A stretch of DNA of 33,023 nucleotides from a virus. The number at the start of each line of letters is the position of its first letter. Position 1 is the first letter of the stretch. The stretch is taken from positions 1 through 33,023 of IMG/VR virus record IMGVR_UViG_3300044970_002357; one strand, written 5' to 3'. Under the pieces are notes generated by a model. The model searched no databases. It saw only the letters and a list, made by a program, of their open reading frames with translations, and had not been told where the DNA came from. Position numbers and translations under genes: made by a program. Shown piece after piece: positions 13,315 to 21,937 of the stretch.

Positions 13315-15936
13315 ATGATCGATTTTGACCGCATCAACGCAGCGGCGCTGCCGTGTTTGTTGGAACTGTGCCAGCGGTGGCTTCCGGGCGGTGCCCGCGA
13401 AGGCGCCGAGTACAAAGCCGGGTCCCTTGCCGGGGAAAAAGGCCGCAGCCTGAGCATCAACCTGCGCACGGGCGTCTGGCGTGATTTTGCCGGGGACACG
13501 GGCGGTAGTGACCCGGTCAGCCTGCTGGCAGCCGTCCGCGGCGGGTCCATGGCAGACGCAGCGCGAGAGCTTGACCAGGAGTTAAGCGCGGGGGGCGTGC
13601 AGGCACGGCCAACACCGATCGCGCCGACAAATCGAGAGGACTGGGAGCCGATGGCGCACGCGCCGGCGGACGCCCCGACTTGTGATCGACGCCATTTTAA
13701 ATTTGGCGATCCGAGTAAAGCGTGGGAGTACCGGGACGCGGCGGGTAACCTAGTCGGGTACGTGTGCCGGTTTGATGTCGAGGGGCGCAAAGAGGTGCTT
13801 CCCATCACGTGGTGCCGACACGTAAGCGGGCGCGAGGCTTGGAGGTGGAAATCGTTTCAAAAACAACGGCCGCTTTACGGGCTGCCGAGACTCGCGGCGG
13901 CGCCGGGCGCGACGGTGTTAGTGGTGGAGGGGGAAAAATGCGCAGACGCAGCGCAGGCGATTTTGCCATCTGCCGTGGTGCTGTCATGGCCCGGCGGGTG
14001 CAAGGCAGTGCGGTTTGCCGATTGGGGCGCATTACAGGAGCGCCGCGTGGTCATCTGGCCCGACGCAGACGAGCCGGGGCGGAAAGCCGGGGAGACGATT
14101 GCCGCAGCCCTCGAGGGCATCGCGAGTGCCTGCACGGTGCTTCGGGTCGAAGGGCCCGAAGGGTGGGACGTGGCGGATGCCATCGCCGAAGGGTGGGACG
14201 CCGCGCAAATTCGGGAATTTATCAGGGCGGGCGGCGCGCCCGAAAAAACTGGGGCAAAAGAATCTAATCCCCCAGAATACGACGAACCCAACGAACCGCC
14301 GGCCGACTACCTGACGGAGGAACCGATTGTCCGCGCGCCGGACCCGGAGGAACCGTTTCGGATTCTTGGCCACGCCGACGGCACCTTTTTTTACTGCCCG
14401 GCGGACACGCAGCAGGTTGTCGGGTTGCAAGCGCCCCAGCATCGAAAGCTGGAATTGCTACAGCTTGCGCCCGCACAGTACTGGGAAGCGACTTACCCGG
14501 CAAAAGACGGGGCCGATTGGTTTGCCGCGGCCAACAGCTTGATCCAACGGGCAAAGCGCGTTGATTTTGACCCGTCGCTCGTCCGCGGCCGGGGCGCATG
14601 GCTCGACGAGGGCCGGGTGGTTTTTCACGCCGGGACGCGGCTTTTGGTGGACGGGCAGGAGACAGCCCTTGATGCGCATTCAAGCAGGTGGACTTATCAA
14701 AAGGGGCGGAGGCTTGACGCGGAATTAGTGCAGCCCCTGCGTTCACCTGAGTCGGGGAAATTGCTGGAGCTTACCGGGTGTTTTCAGTTTCGGAACCCAT
14801 TGGATGCAAAACTTCTTGCAGGGTGGCTTGCGTTGGCTCCTATCTGCGGGGCGCTTGAGTGGCGTCCGCACCTTTGGCTGACCGGGCCCGCGGGCACGGG
14901 CAAAACGTGGATCCTCGACAACGTGGTTCGGCCGGTTCTCGGGAACTGCGCACTGTACGTGCAGAGCGTAACGACCGAGGCCGGGATTCGGCAGCTTCTC
15001 GGGTGCGACGCATTGCCAGTGGTGTTTGACGAGGCGGAGGCCGAACGCGAGGCGGACCAGCGGAGGATGCAGGCTGTGCTGATTCTTGCCCGGCAGGCGT
15101 CCCGCGAAAGCGACGGGCGCATCGCGAAAGGCACCGCGGGCGGGCAGGCCCTCACCTGGCACGTGCGGTCGTGTTTCTTGTTTTCCAGCATCGGCATCGC
15201 CGCCACCCAACGCGCGGACCTCAGCCGTGTCACTGTGTTGGACCTAGTGCCGGAACACCAACGCAAGGTGGACCGATTTTCCGAGGCTCTCGAGTTGTGG
15301 AAACAGACCGTCCGCGCGCCGGAGTGGGCCGCAGCTTTGCGGGCGCGATCGCTAGCACTTGCGCCGGTGATCGCGGCAAACTGCGCCGTTTTTAAAAATG
15401 CAGTGTTGGATCACCTAGGCAACCAACGCGACGCCGACCAGGTGGGCGCATTGCTCGCGGGGGCGTACAGCCTTACATCCGGCGGGCGCATTACGTCAGA
15501 GGCGGCCGCGGAATGGTGCGCACGGCAGGATTGGAGCGCATTCCGAAGCGCGGACACCGAGCGCGACGAAGCGCAGTGTTTGGCGCATCTACTGGAGGCG
15601 CACGTAGTGGTCGACCTTGACCGGCGGGGACCTGCCCGCACAACCCTCGGGGAATTAGTTCGGCAGGCTATCAGCGTCCGCTGGGAAAGTGAGTCGGCAG
15701 AGCTGGCACGGCAGGCCCTCGCGCGGTTTGGTGTCGGCGTGCGCACCGAGGGGCTCGACGTGGCCAACAGTCACGATGAGTTGCGGCGCATCTACCGAGA
15801 AACCCCTTTCTGCGACAAATGGCGCGATCAACTCAAGCGCATCGACGGGGCACGCGAACTGGCCGCCACGCGAATCAACGGGGTGATGAAGCGGGCGGTG
15901 CGGCTTCCTTTTGCGGTGATGGGACTGGAGGGCTGA
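13315..15936 (+). CDS. Primase-helicase fusion, 873 aa
   Basis: The N-terminal third carries a TOPRIM domain: VLVVEGEKCADAA with EGEK at 205-208 and WPDADEPGRKAGE with DADEPG at 250-255, after a segment SLSINLRTGVWRDFAGD seen in phage primases lacking the CHC2 zinc finger. The C-terminal part has a P-loop ATPase: Walker A GPAGTGKT (524-531) and Walker B VVFDEAEAE (D572, E573), then CFLFSSIGIAATQRADLSRV. It should prime and unwind DNA at the phage fork. No DNA polymerase was found, so the host replicase is probably recruited. There is no SD; the leader is a terminator. Confidence 0.8.
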   Translation: MIDFDRINAAALPCLLELCQRWLPGGAREGAEYKAGSLAGEKGRSLSINLRTGVWRDFAGDTGGSDPVSLLAAVRGGSMADAARELDQELSAGGVQARPTPIAPTNREDWEPMAHAPADAPTCDRRHFKFGDPSKAWEYRDAAGNLVGYVCRFDVEGRKEVLPITWCRHVSGREAWRWKSFQKQRPLYGLPRLAAAPGATVLVVEGEKCADAAQAILPSAVVLSWPGGCKAVRFADWGALQERRVVIWPDADEPGRKAGETIAAALEGIASACTVLRVEGPEGWDVADAIAEGWDAAQIREFIRAGGAPEKTGAKESNPPEYDEPNEPPADYLTEEPIVRAPDPEEPFRILGHADGTFFYCPADTQQVVGLQAPQHRKLELLQLAPAQYWEATYPAKDGADWFAAANSLIQRAKRVDFDPSLVRGRGAWLDEGRVVFHAGTRLLVDGQETALDAHSSRWTYQKGRRLDAELVQPLRSPESGKLLELTGCFQFRNPLDAKLLAGWLALAPICGALEWRPHLWLTGPAGTGKTWILDNVVRPVLGNCALYVQSVTTEAGIRQLLGCDALPVVFDEAEAEREADQRRMQAVLILARQASRESDGRIAKGTAGGQALTWHVRSCFLFSSIGIAATQRADLSRVTVLDLVPEHQRKVDRFSEALELWKQTVRAPEWAAALRARSLALAPVIAANCAVFKNAVLDHLGNQRDADQVGALLAGAYSLTSGGRITSEAAAEWCARQDWSAFRSADTERDEAQCLAHLLEAHVVVDLDRRGPARTTLGELVRQAISVRWESESAELARQALARFGVGVRTEGLDVANSHDELRRIYRETPFCDKWRDQLKRIDGARELAATRINGVMKRAVRLPFAVMGLEG

Positions 15937-16080
15937 GGTCGCCGCGCGTCCGCGTACACAAGCGCGCGCGATCACGCACGCGTACAGGCGCACAAGCGGG
16001 TACGCACGCACGCGTACACGGGCACGCGCGATCACGCGCACGGGTGCGCACGCGAGGATTTTGCAAAACCGAGGGGGGTG

Positions 16081-16358
16081 TTTGCGGCGTTTGCAAACAC
16101 ACAACACACACAAACACAGAGGTTTATGCGTCTTGTTTGCAGTTTTGCGGATTTTGCGGGGGGATATACCTCACATGTGTGTGTGTGTGCGCACGTATGC
16201 GCGTGTGCACACGCGTGTGTGCGCCTGCACATACATGAACCTTCTCTCTAATTTTGCAAAATATGTATGTATAGAGAGAGAAACACTCTGTAGGGCAACG
16301 GTTTAAGGTGTCTGCAACGGCCGCAAAACAGCCGCAAAATCCAGCAAACAGCCGCAAA
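16081..16358. repeat. Six TTTGCGG/CCGCAAA motifs, three forward and three inverted
   Basis: TTTGCGG occurs at 16081, 16144 and 16153. Its reverse complement CCGCAAA occurs at 16321, 16332 and 16352. The two sets flank the alternating tract at 16172-16224 and the palindrome ATTTTGCAAAAT at 16251-16262. Related palindromes TTTTGCAAAA (16059) and GTTTGCAAAC (16089) lie nearby. The layout resembles iterons or terminase-binding repeats. Confidence 0.65.
16172..16224. repeat. Alternating pyrimidine-purine tract (potential Z-DNA) with 16-bp palindrome
   Basis: All 53 bases alternate pyrimidine and purine (CA, TG, CG steps), a sequence known to adopt left-handed Z-DNA under supercoiling. Inside it CGCGTGTGCACACGCG (16200-16215) is a perfect palindrome that could extrude a cruciform. 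Confidence 0.8.
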
Positions 16359-16623
16359 CACGTTGACGACTCGCACAAACGCACGCAGTGTGAAGGGGTG
16401 AACAACACACTGCACCGGACCAGACCGCAGGGCATGCGATTGCCAACGCTTGGCGGGCGATTGCTGGGCGTTTGGAGAGCAAAGTGGGTGGATACAGCGG
16501 ACGGGGTGGTAAACGGGCACAGAAACGGCCGCGGGAACAAAAACGGGGGCAGGGGTAGGGGGGGGAAGGAATCTCTTTGGGCGGAAACTGTCGACGCTGG
16601 TTGCCGCATATTTTTAAAAAAAC

Positions 16624-17208
16624 GTGAGTAACAAAAAGACACCCCGGAAACCTCAGGCCCGACGGCCGCGGGTGGAGGAAAAGCCGCCTGCACCGCCAAG
16701 TCCGAACCGGGATGGCTCTGGGCGGTTGATCCTGGCGTACATCGCGGCTGAAATGGGCGTGAACGTGTCCACGGTCAGCCGGTGGGCGATGCAGGGAATG
16801 CCGCGGGATTCGGTTGAAAAAGCGCGAGCGTGGAAAGCGGCTAAGGCGGCCGAATCGGCTGAGATTAGCGCGCACGGGCCCCCGAACATTGCTGCCGCGC
16901 GTTTGGAAAAAATCCGCGCGGAAACCGAGCGCATCAAATTTCGTCTGCTGGTCGATCGAAACCAATTTTTGCCGGTTGATCAGATCCGAGAGGAGGCGAC
17001 AACGATTGGCAGCGTGCTGGTGGCGGAGTTGTCCGCGCTGGCAAACGACTTGCCCGGGCACCTTGCTGGGCTTACAGAAATTCAAATCCGGGACCGGTTG
17101 CTAGTGCGACTTGATTCCCTTATCGAAAAAATCCGTGGTCAATTGGAATCTCTCCTCGATGTTAGAGAACCCGACGAACTCGAGGAAGTGCCGCGCCCCG
17201 GTCCTTGA
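16624..17208 (+). CDS. terS: Terminase small subunit, Nu1-like, 194 aa (GTG start)
   Basis: The GTG at 16624 is the only reasonable start before the conserved region; no SD is visible. After a basic, proline-rich N-terminus, residues about 35-60 (ILAYIAAEMGVNVSTVSRWA) form a winged-HTH-like DNA-recognition domain. A long helical region follows (AARLEKIRAETERIKFRLLV, then LVRLDSLIEKIRGQLESLL) suited to oligomerisation and contact with the large subunit. The protein would recognise the packaging site on phage DNA. It overlaps the large subunit by 50 bp. Confidence 0.8.
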   Translation: MSNKKTPRKPQARRPRVEEKPPAPPSPNRDGSGRLILAYIAAEMGVNVSTVSRWAMQGMPRDSVEKARAWKAAKAAESAEISAHGPPNIAAARLEKIRAETERIKFRLLVDRNQFLPVDQIREEATTIGSVLVAELSALANDLPGHLAGLTEIQIRDRLLVRLDSLIEKIRGQLESLLDVREPDELEEVPRPGP

Positions 17209-18919
17209 CGGGTTCCTTTGCGGGTTCCAGTCGCGTTTTCGGGGGGACCCTCTCGATTGGCTGGAGGCAAACGTGACGCTGCCGCACTCGGCGCGCGCGA
17301 CGTTGTTTGACCGAGCGGTCACGCCCTGGCTCAACGAAATCATTCAGACGTTTACCGCGGGGGCCCATCGCCAGATTGCGATTCGCGCCCCAGTGGGCGG
17401 CGGTAAAACGACGCTGCTGGAACTGCTGGTGGCTTACGTGGTGGCCGAGGCTCCGGGCGGCATGTTGTTGGTTGGTCAGTCCGATGACATGGCCAAGGAT
17501 TTTGCCGAGACGCGGTTGCTCCCGGTGCTGCAGGGGTGCAAAAAAACCGCCGCGCTGTTTCCGCGAGACCGGCACCAAAAGCGGAAAACGAGCATCCTAT
17601 TTCCGCACATGCCGCTTTTTATCGCGGGCGCGAACCTTAGCAGTCTGCAGGAAAAGTCGATGCGGTACGTGTGGATGGATGAGTTGTGGAGGTGGCGGCC
17701 GGGAATGATTGGCGAGGCGCAGCGGCGCACGCATGACCGCTGGAATTCGGTCGTAATCGGCGTGTCGCAGGGGTGGGACGACACGCATGAAGCCGAAGCT
17801 TTTTTTGAGGCCGGGGAACTGCGGTGCTGGGGGACCGTTTGCGCGGGCTGCGGAAAGTGGCACCGGCTGGTCTGGTCGAGCATTAAGTGGGAAGACGCTA
17901 CGCTCGAGGACGGGACGCCCGACTGGGAGCGGCTGGCAAACTCGGCGCGCCATGAGTGTCCGGAGTGCGGGCACGTCACGCGCGACACGGCGCAAGAGCG
18001 GCGCGCAATGGCCACAGCGGGCCGGTACGAGCGCATGCCGAGCAACGGCCTATCGGGGCGCGTGTCGTTTCACTATTCGGCGTTAGGCGTGTATTGGATT
18101 CCGTGGGGAACTTTGGTGGTCGAATGGATTAAAGCGCAGATTTTAAAAAAATCGGGGGACCTGTCCGCGCTGCGCCAGTTTGTGCAGAAGCGTTTGGCCG
18201 AAGTCTGGAAACAGGAAAACGACGCGCCGCCGGTGGAGCTGCGGGGAGCGGATTACCTCAAGTCCGATTTGATTGACGGGCAGCGAATCGAGGGGGAAGT
18301 GCGCCGGTTTTTGACGATCGACCGGCAGCAGGATCACTGGTGGGTGCTGTGCCGGGCATGGCGCGCCGACGGGTCAAGCCGGTTGATTTGGGAGGGGAAA
18401 GTGCTGACGATCGAAAGCATCCGCGACACGCAGGAGCGTTTAAAGGTAGAGGATTACTGCGTTTTTCAGGATGCGGGGTACAGCACCGGGAACGTGTACG
18501 ATGAGTGTGGGCAGAACGGGTGGAATGCGATGATGGGGCGCGGGGATGACTTCTTTTGGATCGGCACCGGGCGCCGGCGACATCAACGGGCGTTTTCCGA
18601 ACCGCGGCCGGTGCGGTCTCCGCGGGGCCACACTTGTAAACTGATCAACTGGGCAAACGAGCCGATCAAGGATCAGCTTGTCCGGTTGCGCGCGCAGGGG
18701 GCGCCCCTGTGGGAGCATCCGCGGGACGTGTCTATCGATTGGACGTCGCACATGAACTCTGAGGTAAAACGGGACACCGTGGACCGGGTGACGAAACAAG
18801 TGAAGCAGCGGTATGTGCTTGTAAAACGGCACAACCATTTGTGGGACTGCGAGGCAATGCAGTTGGTCGCCGCGGCGTATTTCCGAATCCTCGGCCAGAT
18901 TGACAACCGGGACGAGTGA
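17159..18919 (+). CDS. terL: Terminase large subunit, lambda GpA family, 586 aa
   Basis: The packaging ATPase domain has Walker A APVGGGKT (77-84) and Walker B YVWMDELWRW (D174, E175). A cysteine pair region (CAGCGKW and CPECGHV) follows, as in GpA-type terminases. The C-terminal nuclease part starts with FLTIDRQQDHWW (D388) and continues with VFQDAGYSTGNVYDECGQ. Together these cut concatemeric DNA and pump it into the prohead. The ATG at 17159 is preferred to a TTG at 17111. GpA-type enzymes typically make cohesive ends, so a cos site would be expected. Confidence 0.88.
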   Translation: MLENPTNSRKCRAPVLDGFLCGFQSRFRGDPLDWLEANVTLPHSARATLFDRAVTPWLNEIIQTFTAGAHRQIAIRAPVGGGKTTLLELLVAYVVAEAPGGMLLVGQSDDMAKDFAETRLLPVLQGCKKTAALFPRDRHQKRKTSILFPHMPLFIAGANLSSLQEKSMRYVWMDELWRWRPGMIGEAQRRTHDRWNSVVIGVSQGWDDTHEAEAFFEAGELRCWGTVCAGCGKWHRLVWSSIKWEDATLEDGTPDWERLANSARHECPECGHVTRDTAQERRAMATAGRYERMPSNGLSGRVSFHYSALGVYWIPWGTLVVEWIKAQILKKSGDLSALRQFVQKRLAEVWKQENDAPPVELRGADYLKSDLIDGQRIEGEVRRFLTIDRQQDHWWVLCRAWRADGSSRLIWEGKVLTIESIRDTQERLKVEDYCVFQDAGYSTGNVYDECGQNGWNAMMGRGDDFFWIGTGRRRHQRAFSEPRPVRSPRGHTCKLINWANEPIKDQLVRLRAQGAPLWEHPRDVSIDWTSHMNSEVKRDTVDRVTKQVKQRYVLVKRHNHLWDCEAMQLVAAAYFRILGQIDNRDE

Positions 18920-18938
18920 TTGACATGCGGCGGTTAAC

Positions 18939-19205
18939 GTGGACGCCGCAACTTCTGTGATTCTCAACGTATTTTTGCAGCAGGATGTCGCGTTTTTGCG
19001 AAACCTGCGCGATTCAACTTTTGATGCGGTCAGTGCTGGCGAGGGGACGCTAATTTCCAGCACGGTTAATGGATCGAGCTTTTCGTTTTCCGCGCCGGGG
19101 ATGCTTTCCAAGCTCCAAATTTTAGCGATGGCGCAGCTCGCACTTGATCACAAAGCGCGCGGGATCTGCCGCCCGGTGACTCGCACGCAGGCAATGTTCA
19201 ACTGA
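18939..19205 (+). CDS. Head-tail joining protein candidate, gpW-like position, 88 aa
   Basis: A GTG start 19 nt after the terminase stop gives an 88-residue protein ending 2 nt before the portal gene. The order terminase - small protein - portal is that of lambda gpA-gpW-gpB. The sequence has FLRNLRDSTFDAVSAGEGTL and a C-terminal helix (ILAMAQLALDHKARG), compatible with the small alpha-beta fold of gpW, but similarity is not strong enough to be sure. It may close the portal after packaging. Confidence 0.6.
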   Translation: MDAATSVILNVFLQQDVAFLRNLRDSTFDAVSAGEGTLISSTVNGSSFSFSAPGMLSKLQILAMAQLALDHKARGICRPVTRTQAMFN

Positions 19206-19207
19206 TT

Positions 19208-20698
19208 ATGGTCCGCAATTTTTTGCAGCGCATTAAAGCCAGCCTCGGGTTTGGGTCCGGCGGTCCGAATCAACTGCGGCTGGCAAACGGCGGGTACTGG
19301 GCGCAGAGACCCCTGCTAGGCAACTACGCGCAACCGCTCGATAAAAATATCGATGTGAGCGAGTGGCGCACGATCGTTAACGCGAGCCAAAAACTTTTTT
19401 GGAATTTTGGGCCCGCGCAGGGTGCCCTGCAGGAAAAAAGCACGTACGTAGTTGGGCGCTCCTGGCTCCCGCGGTTTGAAGGCGAGGATAAAGAATGGGG
19501 GCGCGCGGCGACTGACTGGCTTGTGTCGCAGTTTTACGGCGTCAGCCACGTGAACGGGATGGATTTTCAAACGGCGCTTTACCTCGACAGTCTTTCGGTA
19601 GACCGCGACGGGGATGTTTTTTGTTTGTACACTGAAGCGCGCGACGGGTACCCGCAGTTCCAACAAATCCCTTGGCACGCGATTGGCAGCCGCGACAACA
19701 AACCAACGGTGGAAGCCGGGGCATTTCGCGGGTACCGGCAGCACAACGGGGTCATCGTTAACGAGTACGGGCGGCCTATTGGGTTTCGCGTGTTGGGGCG
19801 CACGCCGGAAGAAGACCGGGACATTAGCGCACGCAACATGGATTTCCTCCGCGAGCCGGTGGCCCCGGACCAGACGCGAGGGCTGCCTGCGTTTACGAGC
19901 GCAATCCTTGATTTGCGCGACCTGATGACAATGCAGGATTACGTGCGCCAAGCCGCAAAACTGGCAGCGGCGATTGGATTGATCGAACACAACGAACTCG
20001 GCGTTGCGGATATGTCGGATCCGGTGATGCAGTTGCAACGGCCGGGCCCGACGCAGCAGGGGCTGGTCGGCGAAGAAATCTTCGGCGGCACCGTGCGCTA
20101 TTTCCGCGCCAACAGCGGCGCAAAACTGGAACAGTTGAAGAGCGAAGTGCCAAGCGAAGCAACAAACAGCTTGATGGAGCGACTTCTACGCAACGCCCTG
20201 CACGGTGCCGGGCTTCCGTATGAGTTTTTTTGGGACGCGTCAAAACTTGGGGGCGCCAGCGTCCGCGCAATGGTGGCAAAAGTTAACCGCACCGTGCAGG
20301 ACCGACAGGACCTCCTACGCCCCGCAGCGCGCCGGCGAGTCGGCTACGCGGTGAGCAAAGCCGTCAAGCTGGGCATCCTTCCGCCGTACCGCGGGACGGA
20401 CCTCGGGGGCAGCCTCAAGTGGGGGTTTACAACACCCCCAACGGTTACCGTCGATGCCGGGTACGCCAACGCAGACGCGCGCGAGGCCTACAAACTAGGA
20501 ATGCGCACGCTCACCGAGATTCTTGCTGAGGGTGGCCGCACGTTGGGGGACCACCTCGACGAACGCGAGCGCGAAGAAATCGAAATTCGCACGCGCATGG
20601 AACGCAGCGGGCTGCCAGAGTCGGCATTCCGCGTGATTCCCGGCGTTCCGATGGCCGCAGCGCCCGCCCCAGCACCGACCGAGATTCCCGCACTATGA
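19208..20698 (+). CDS. Portal protein, lambda gpB family, 496 aa
   Basis: The length, location and motifs match lambda-type portals: W-R-T-I-V-N-A-S-Q-K near the N-terminus, YLDSLSVDRDGDVFCLY, PTVEAGAFRGYRQHNGVIVN, then LPYEFFWDASKLGGASVRAM and VNRTVQDRQDLLRP in the C-terminal half. The end has an alanine-proline-rich tail. The protein forms the dodecameric channel at one capsid vertex. Its stop overlaps the protease ATG, as B and C are coupled in lambda. Confidence 0.85.
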   Translation: MVRNFLQRIKASLGFGSGGPNQLRLANGGYWAQRPLLGNYAQPLDKNIDVSEWRTIVNASQKLFWNFGPAQGALQEKSTYVVGRSWLPRFEGEDKEWGRAATDWLVSQFYGVSHVNGMDFQTALYLDSLSVDRDGDVFCLYTEARDGYPQFQQIPWHAIGSRDNKPTVEAGAFRGYRQHNGVIVNEYGRPIGFRVLGRTPEEDRDISARNMDFLREPVAPDQTRGLPAFTSAILDLRDLMTMQDYVRQAAKLAAAIGLIEHNELGVADMSDPVMQLQRPGPTQQGLVGEEIFGGTVRYFRANSGAKLEQLKSEVPSEATNSLMERLLRNALHGAGLPYEFFWDASKLGGASVRAMVAKVNRTVQDRQDLLRPAARRRVGYAVSKAVKLGILPPYRGTDLGGSLKWGFTTPPTVTVDAGYANADAREAYKLGMRTLTEILAEGGRTLGDHLDEREREEIEIRTRMERSGLPESAFRVIPGVPMAAAPAPAPTEIPAL

Positions 20699-21507
20699 GG
20701 TTCCAACGCGTTTTCGAGCAGGTTTTCTTCCGCCCGTGGTTTATCACCGCCGAGGGGCACGCCGCGGTGGCGCGCGTAGTGAAAAATGCAATGGTGCGCG
20801 CTGACGGCATGCCCGGGGCGGAGATGTTTGCCAATCCGCGCGAAGAGATGGAAATCCTGCCGTCGGGGATTGCGAAAATCCACGTCTGCGGCGTGCTCGG
20901 TAAAGGGCTTTCGATGATTGAAAAAAGCTGCGGTAACAGCGACTACGAGGACATCGCTGACGAGATTGAAAGCGCAGTCGAAGAAGGCGCGCGCGGGATT
21001 TTTTTGGAGATTTCTTCTCCCGGCGGAACTGTTGTTGGGAACGCAGAAATCGCCGAGGCGGTGCAGGCGTGCCCAATCCCGGTCCTTGCGTTTTCGGACG
21101 ACCTCGCGTGCAGCGCGGCGTACAACATCGCCGTGAGCGCCGACTGGGCTTTTGGCACGCCGTCGTCTACGTGGGGCAGCATTGGCACCATCATCCCGTG
21201 GATCGACCAATCGGCAATGTGGGCCGCGGAGGGCATGGACTGGCAGCCGATTACTAACGCCGAGGGCGACCTCAAAGCGGCCATGCACGGGCCGTCCTTG
21301 ACGCCGGACCAGCGCGCGTCTCTCGAGCAGTACGTGCAGGACGCGTTTGAGCAGTTTCGCGGAAACGTGTTGCGACGCCGGCTGGTAAGCGCGGATGCAA
21401 TGCGCGGGCAGGCGTTTCTAGCGCCCCGGGCGCTGGCGAACAACCTCATCGACAAAATCGCGTTGGAAGATGAGGCAATGGCGTTTCTTGAAACGCAGCT
21501 TAGTTGA
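20695..21507 (+). CDS. Prohead protease, S49 (SppA/gpC-like), 270 aa
   Basis: The protein carries the ClpP/crotonase-fold core of S49 peptidases: IFLEISSPGGTVVGNAEIAE, then PVLAFSDDLACSAAYNIAVS with the nucleophile S140 in ACSAAY, and TPSSTWGSIGTIIPW. It processes the scaffold and itself during head maturation. At 270 residues it lacks the long C-terminal scaffold part of lambda gpC, which is here probably the separate gene at 21526. Confidence 0.85.
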   Translation: MRFQRVFEQVFFRPWFITAEGHAAVARVVKNAMVRADGMPGAEMFANPREEMEILPSGIAKIHVCGVLGKGLSMIEKSCGNSDYEDIADEIESAVEEGARGIFLEISSPGGTVVGNAEIAEAVQACPIPVLAFSDDLACSAAYNIAVSADWAFGTPSSTWGSIGTIIPWIDQSAMWAAEGMDWQPITNAEGDLKAAMHGPSLTPDQRASLEQYVQDAFEQFRGNVLRRRLVSADAMRGQAFLAPRALANNLIDKIALEDEAMAFLETQLS

Positions 21508-21525
21508 CAGCCTGAAAAGGGCATC

Positions 21526-21918
21526 ATGATTGAAGGCCCGAAGACGATCACCGAGGCGCTGACGGCGCTCCGGTCTGCGCAGGAAGAAAATGCCCGCCTT
21601 GCCGCGGACTTGACCGCAGCGACCGCGCTGTTGAACGAGCAAATCGGCCGCGTTGAAAACATCGAAGCGCAACGCGTCGAGCTGCTGGACGCCGTCACGG
21701 CTCTTGAAGCACGCAACGCCGAATTGAACCAGGCTGCACAGGCTGCCGAAATGCGCGTGACCGAGGCGATGGCAGCGATCGGCGTGCCGCCTGTCGCCGT
21801 TGCTTCCGAGCCGGTGCAGCAACGCACACAAAAAGAACTTTGGGCCGAGTACAACGCTTTGCCCGTTGAAGCGCGCAACGCTTTTTACCTTAAGCACCGC
21901 GACACACTCCGCAACTAA
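21526..21918 (+). CDS. Scaffold protein candidate, 130 aa
   Basis: The ATG has an AGGG upstream (AAAAGGGCATC). The sequence is a long alanine-, leucine- and glutamate-rich coiled coil (NARLAADLTAATALLNEQIG, ALEARNAELNQAAQAAEMRV) followed by a proline-valine linker and a C-terminal helix (KELWAEYNALPVEARNAFYL). Position between protease and major capsid is that of Nu3-type scaffolds. The C-terminal part may be the coat-binding end. Confidence 0.7.
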   Translation: MIEGPKTITEALTALRSAQEENARLAADLTAATALLNEQIGRVENIEAQRVELLDAVTALEARNAELNQAAQAAEMRVTEAMAAIGVPPVAVASEPVQQRTQKELWAEYNALPVEARNAFYLKHRDTLRN

Positions 21919-21937
21919 CACCCACTAAACCAATACC

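Larger units (their letters stand above)
15937..16623. other. 687-bp non-coding block, candidate origin or packaging site
   Basis: No convincing gene lies here. The left part (about 15950-16055) is CG-rich with direct repeats: CGCGCGATCACGC at 15965 and 16025, and ACGCACGCGTACA at 15974 and 16006. The middle holds TTTGCAAA palindromes and an alternating purine-pyrimidine tract. The right part has CCGCAAA repeats and then G-rich sequence up to the terminase small subunit. In lambda-like phages the cos site lies just upstream of terS; phage origins also contain iterons and easily melted DNA. Which of the two it is cannot be decided from sequence. Confidence 0.6.

Noticed and set aside
15819-16238. 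Arginine-rich rightward frame crossing the primase end
   Set aside because: Created by the alternating CG-rich repeats behind the primase stop; it has no domain and starts inside the primase gene.
16308-16631. Rightward GTG-started frame of 107 codons before terS
   Set aside because: Its first codons cover the CCGCAAA repeats, the composition is low-complexity (arginine, glycine, asparagine), it lacks an SD and overlaps the terS start. It more likely reflects the GC-rich non-coding block.
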